From Desulfoscipio sp. XC116 (GTDB lineage: Bacteria; Bacillota; Desulfotomaculia; Desulfotomaculales; Desulfallaceae): a stretch of DNA of 64,000 nucleotides. The DNA lies in contig NZ_CP156660.1 in NCBI RefSeq assembly GCF_039851975.1, positions 868,001-932,000 on the forward strand, given 5' to 3'. This document shows positions 63,672 through 64,000 of this stretch, one piece after another. A program made the translations under genes and the position numbers. Below the pieces are notes generated by a model. It was not told where the DNA came from and ran no database searches. It saw only the letters and a program-made list of their open reading frames with translations. Position 1 is the first letter of the stretch. The number at the start of each line of letters is the position of its first letter.

Positions 63672-64000
63672 ATGATCCTGTTAATCGACAACTACGATTC
63701 TTTCGTGTACAATTTGTACCAGTACCTGTCAGAACAGGGTAAAGACGTGCTGGTTTACCGCAACGACCGGATTACGGTGCCGGAGGCGGAGGCAATGGCT
63801 CCGGAATGCATAGTCCTCTCGCCGGGGCCGTGCACGCCGGACGAGGCGGGCATATCGCTGAACATAATCAGGCAGCTGGCCGGCAAAATACCAATCTTCG
63901 GCGTTTGCCTGGGCCACCAGGCTATTGGACAGGCTCTGGGCGGCCGGGTGGTGCGCGCGGGCCGGCCCATGCACGGCAAGGCGTCCCGGGTGTTCCACAA
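63672..64000 (+). CDS. Anthranilate/aminodeoxychorismate synthase glutaminase subunit (5' part)
   Basis: The first 109 residues of a class I glutamine amidotransferase: [19 protein letters not shown] at the start, [15 protein letters not shown] near 45-59 (oxyanion strand) and the nucleophile elbow [16 protein letters not shown] near 74-89 with the catalytic Cys. TrpG (tryptophan) and PabA (folate) cannot be told apart from this part. The ATG has AAAGGAG seven bases upstream; the in-frame GTG at 63669 is less well spaced. The gene continues outside the window. Confidence 0.9.
   Translation, partial: MILLIDNYDSFVYNLYQYLSEQGKDVLVYRNDRITVPEAEAMAPECIVLSPGPCTPDEAGISLNIIRQLAGKIPIFGVCLGHQAIGQALGGRVVRAGRPMHGKASRVFH

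Noticed and set aside
63729-64000. Minus-strand frames at the window end
   Set aside because: They lie opposite a clear glutamine amidotransferase gene and have no features of their own.

Overview
The window comes from a low-to-mid GC, endospore-forming anaerobic Firmicute, most like the Peptococcaceae/Desulfotomaculum group. This is inferred from the rRNA style, Shine-Dalgarno-rich starts with frequent TTG/GTG, BclA/BclB-type spore-surface proteins, a CooC-like CO-dehydrogenase maturation ATPase, SLH-domain debris and a SipW/TasA-type filament locus. No species is claimed.

Layout. 1-3955: 3' end of a 16S gene, a spacer without tRNAs, complete 23S and 5S genes and a strong terminator. 4.2-18.5 kb: mostly transport and stress genes. 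These are a DHA2-type MFS exporter, a MarR-controlled heterodimeric ABC exporter operon, an HtrA-like membrane protease, a CaCA exchanger behind a probable yybP-ykoY (Mn2+) riboswitch, a MerR regulator with HtpX, a DedA protein, a sodium:solute symporter and several gene remnants.

18.5-33 kb: the most striking region. Two paralogous genes encode very large collagen-like proteins (about 1035 and 2130 residues). They share an almost identical N-terminal DNRLRE-like domain and linker, carry Gly-X-Thr arrays, and end in different C-terminal domains (BclA-like and BclB-like). Three glycosyltransferase genes follow directly, one fused to a methyltransferase. The simplest reading is a spore-surface (exosporium) glycoprotein system: threonine-rich collagen fibres plus the enzymes that decorate them. 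BclB-domain debris lies behind both collagen genes.

33-43.4 kb: a much rearranged region built from repeated modules of a secreted serpin plus a divergent ada-alkA/ogt DNA-alkylation repair unit. One module keeps ogt and has a broken ada-alkA; the other keeps ada-alkA and has a truncated ogt. The two intact serpins differ mainly in the reactive-centre loop. Copies of a dispersed REP-like repeat sit at module borders and at gene ends.

43.5-52.7 kb: an ArsR regulator, then a seven-gene cluster (FecE-type ATPase, substrate-binding-like protein without signal peptide, methyltransferase, BtuF/FhuD-like lipoprotein, FecCD permease, HypB/UreG-like GTPase, ABC-like ATPase with a ScdA_N/DUF1858-like N-terminus). 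It lies downstream of a Fur-box-like site and two GTTAG-N6-CTAAC dyads. A 46-residue Cys-rich peptide with a consensus promoter and an ABC-2 exporter pair follow. The cluster looks like uptake and handling of a metal or metal complex; the substrate is unknown.

52.7-56.7 kb: SLH remnants, an antibiotic-resistance-type ABC-F gene with a leader peptide and attenuator hairpins, a DUF3788 protein and a small tautomerase. 57-62.8 kb: a SipW-like signal peptidase with a large membrane domain, a DUF5305 protein, three secreted SipW-type substrates on the opposite strand and a degenerate receiver protein. The window ends in the start of trpG/pabA behind a leader with a terminator.
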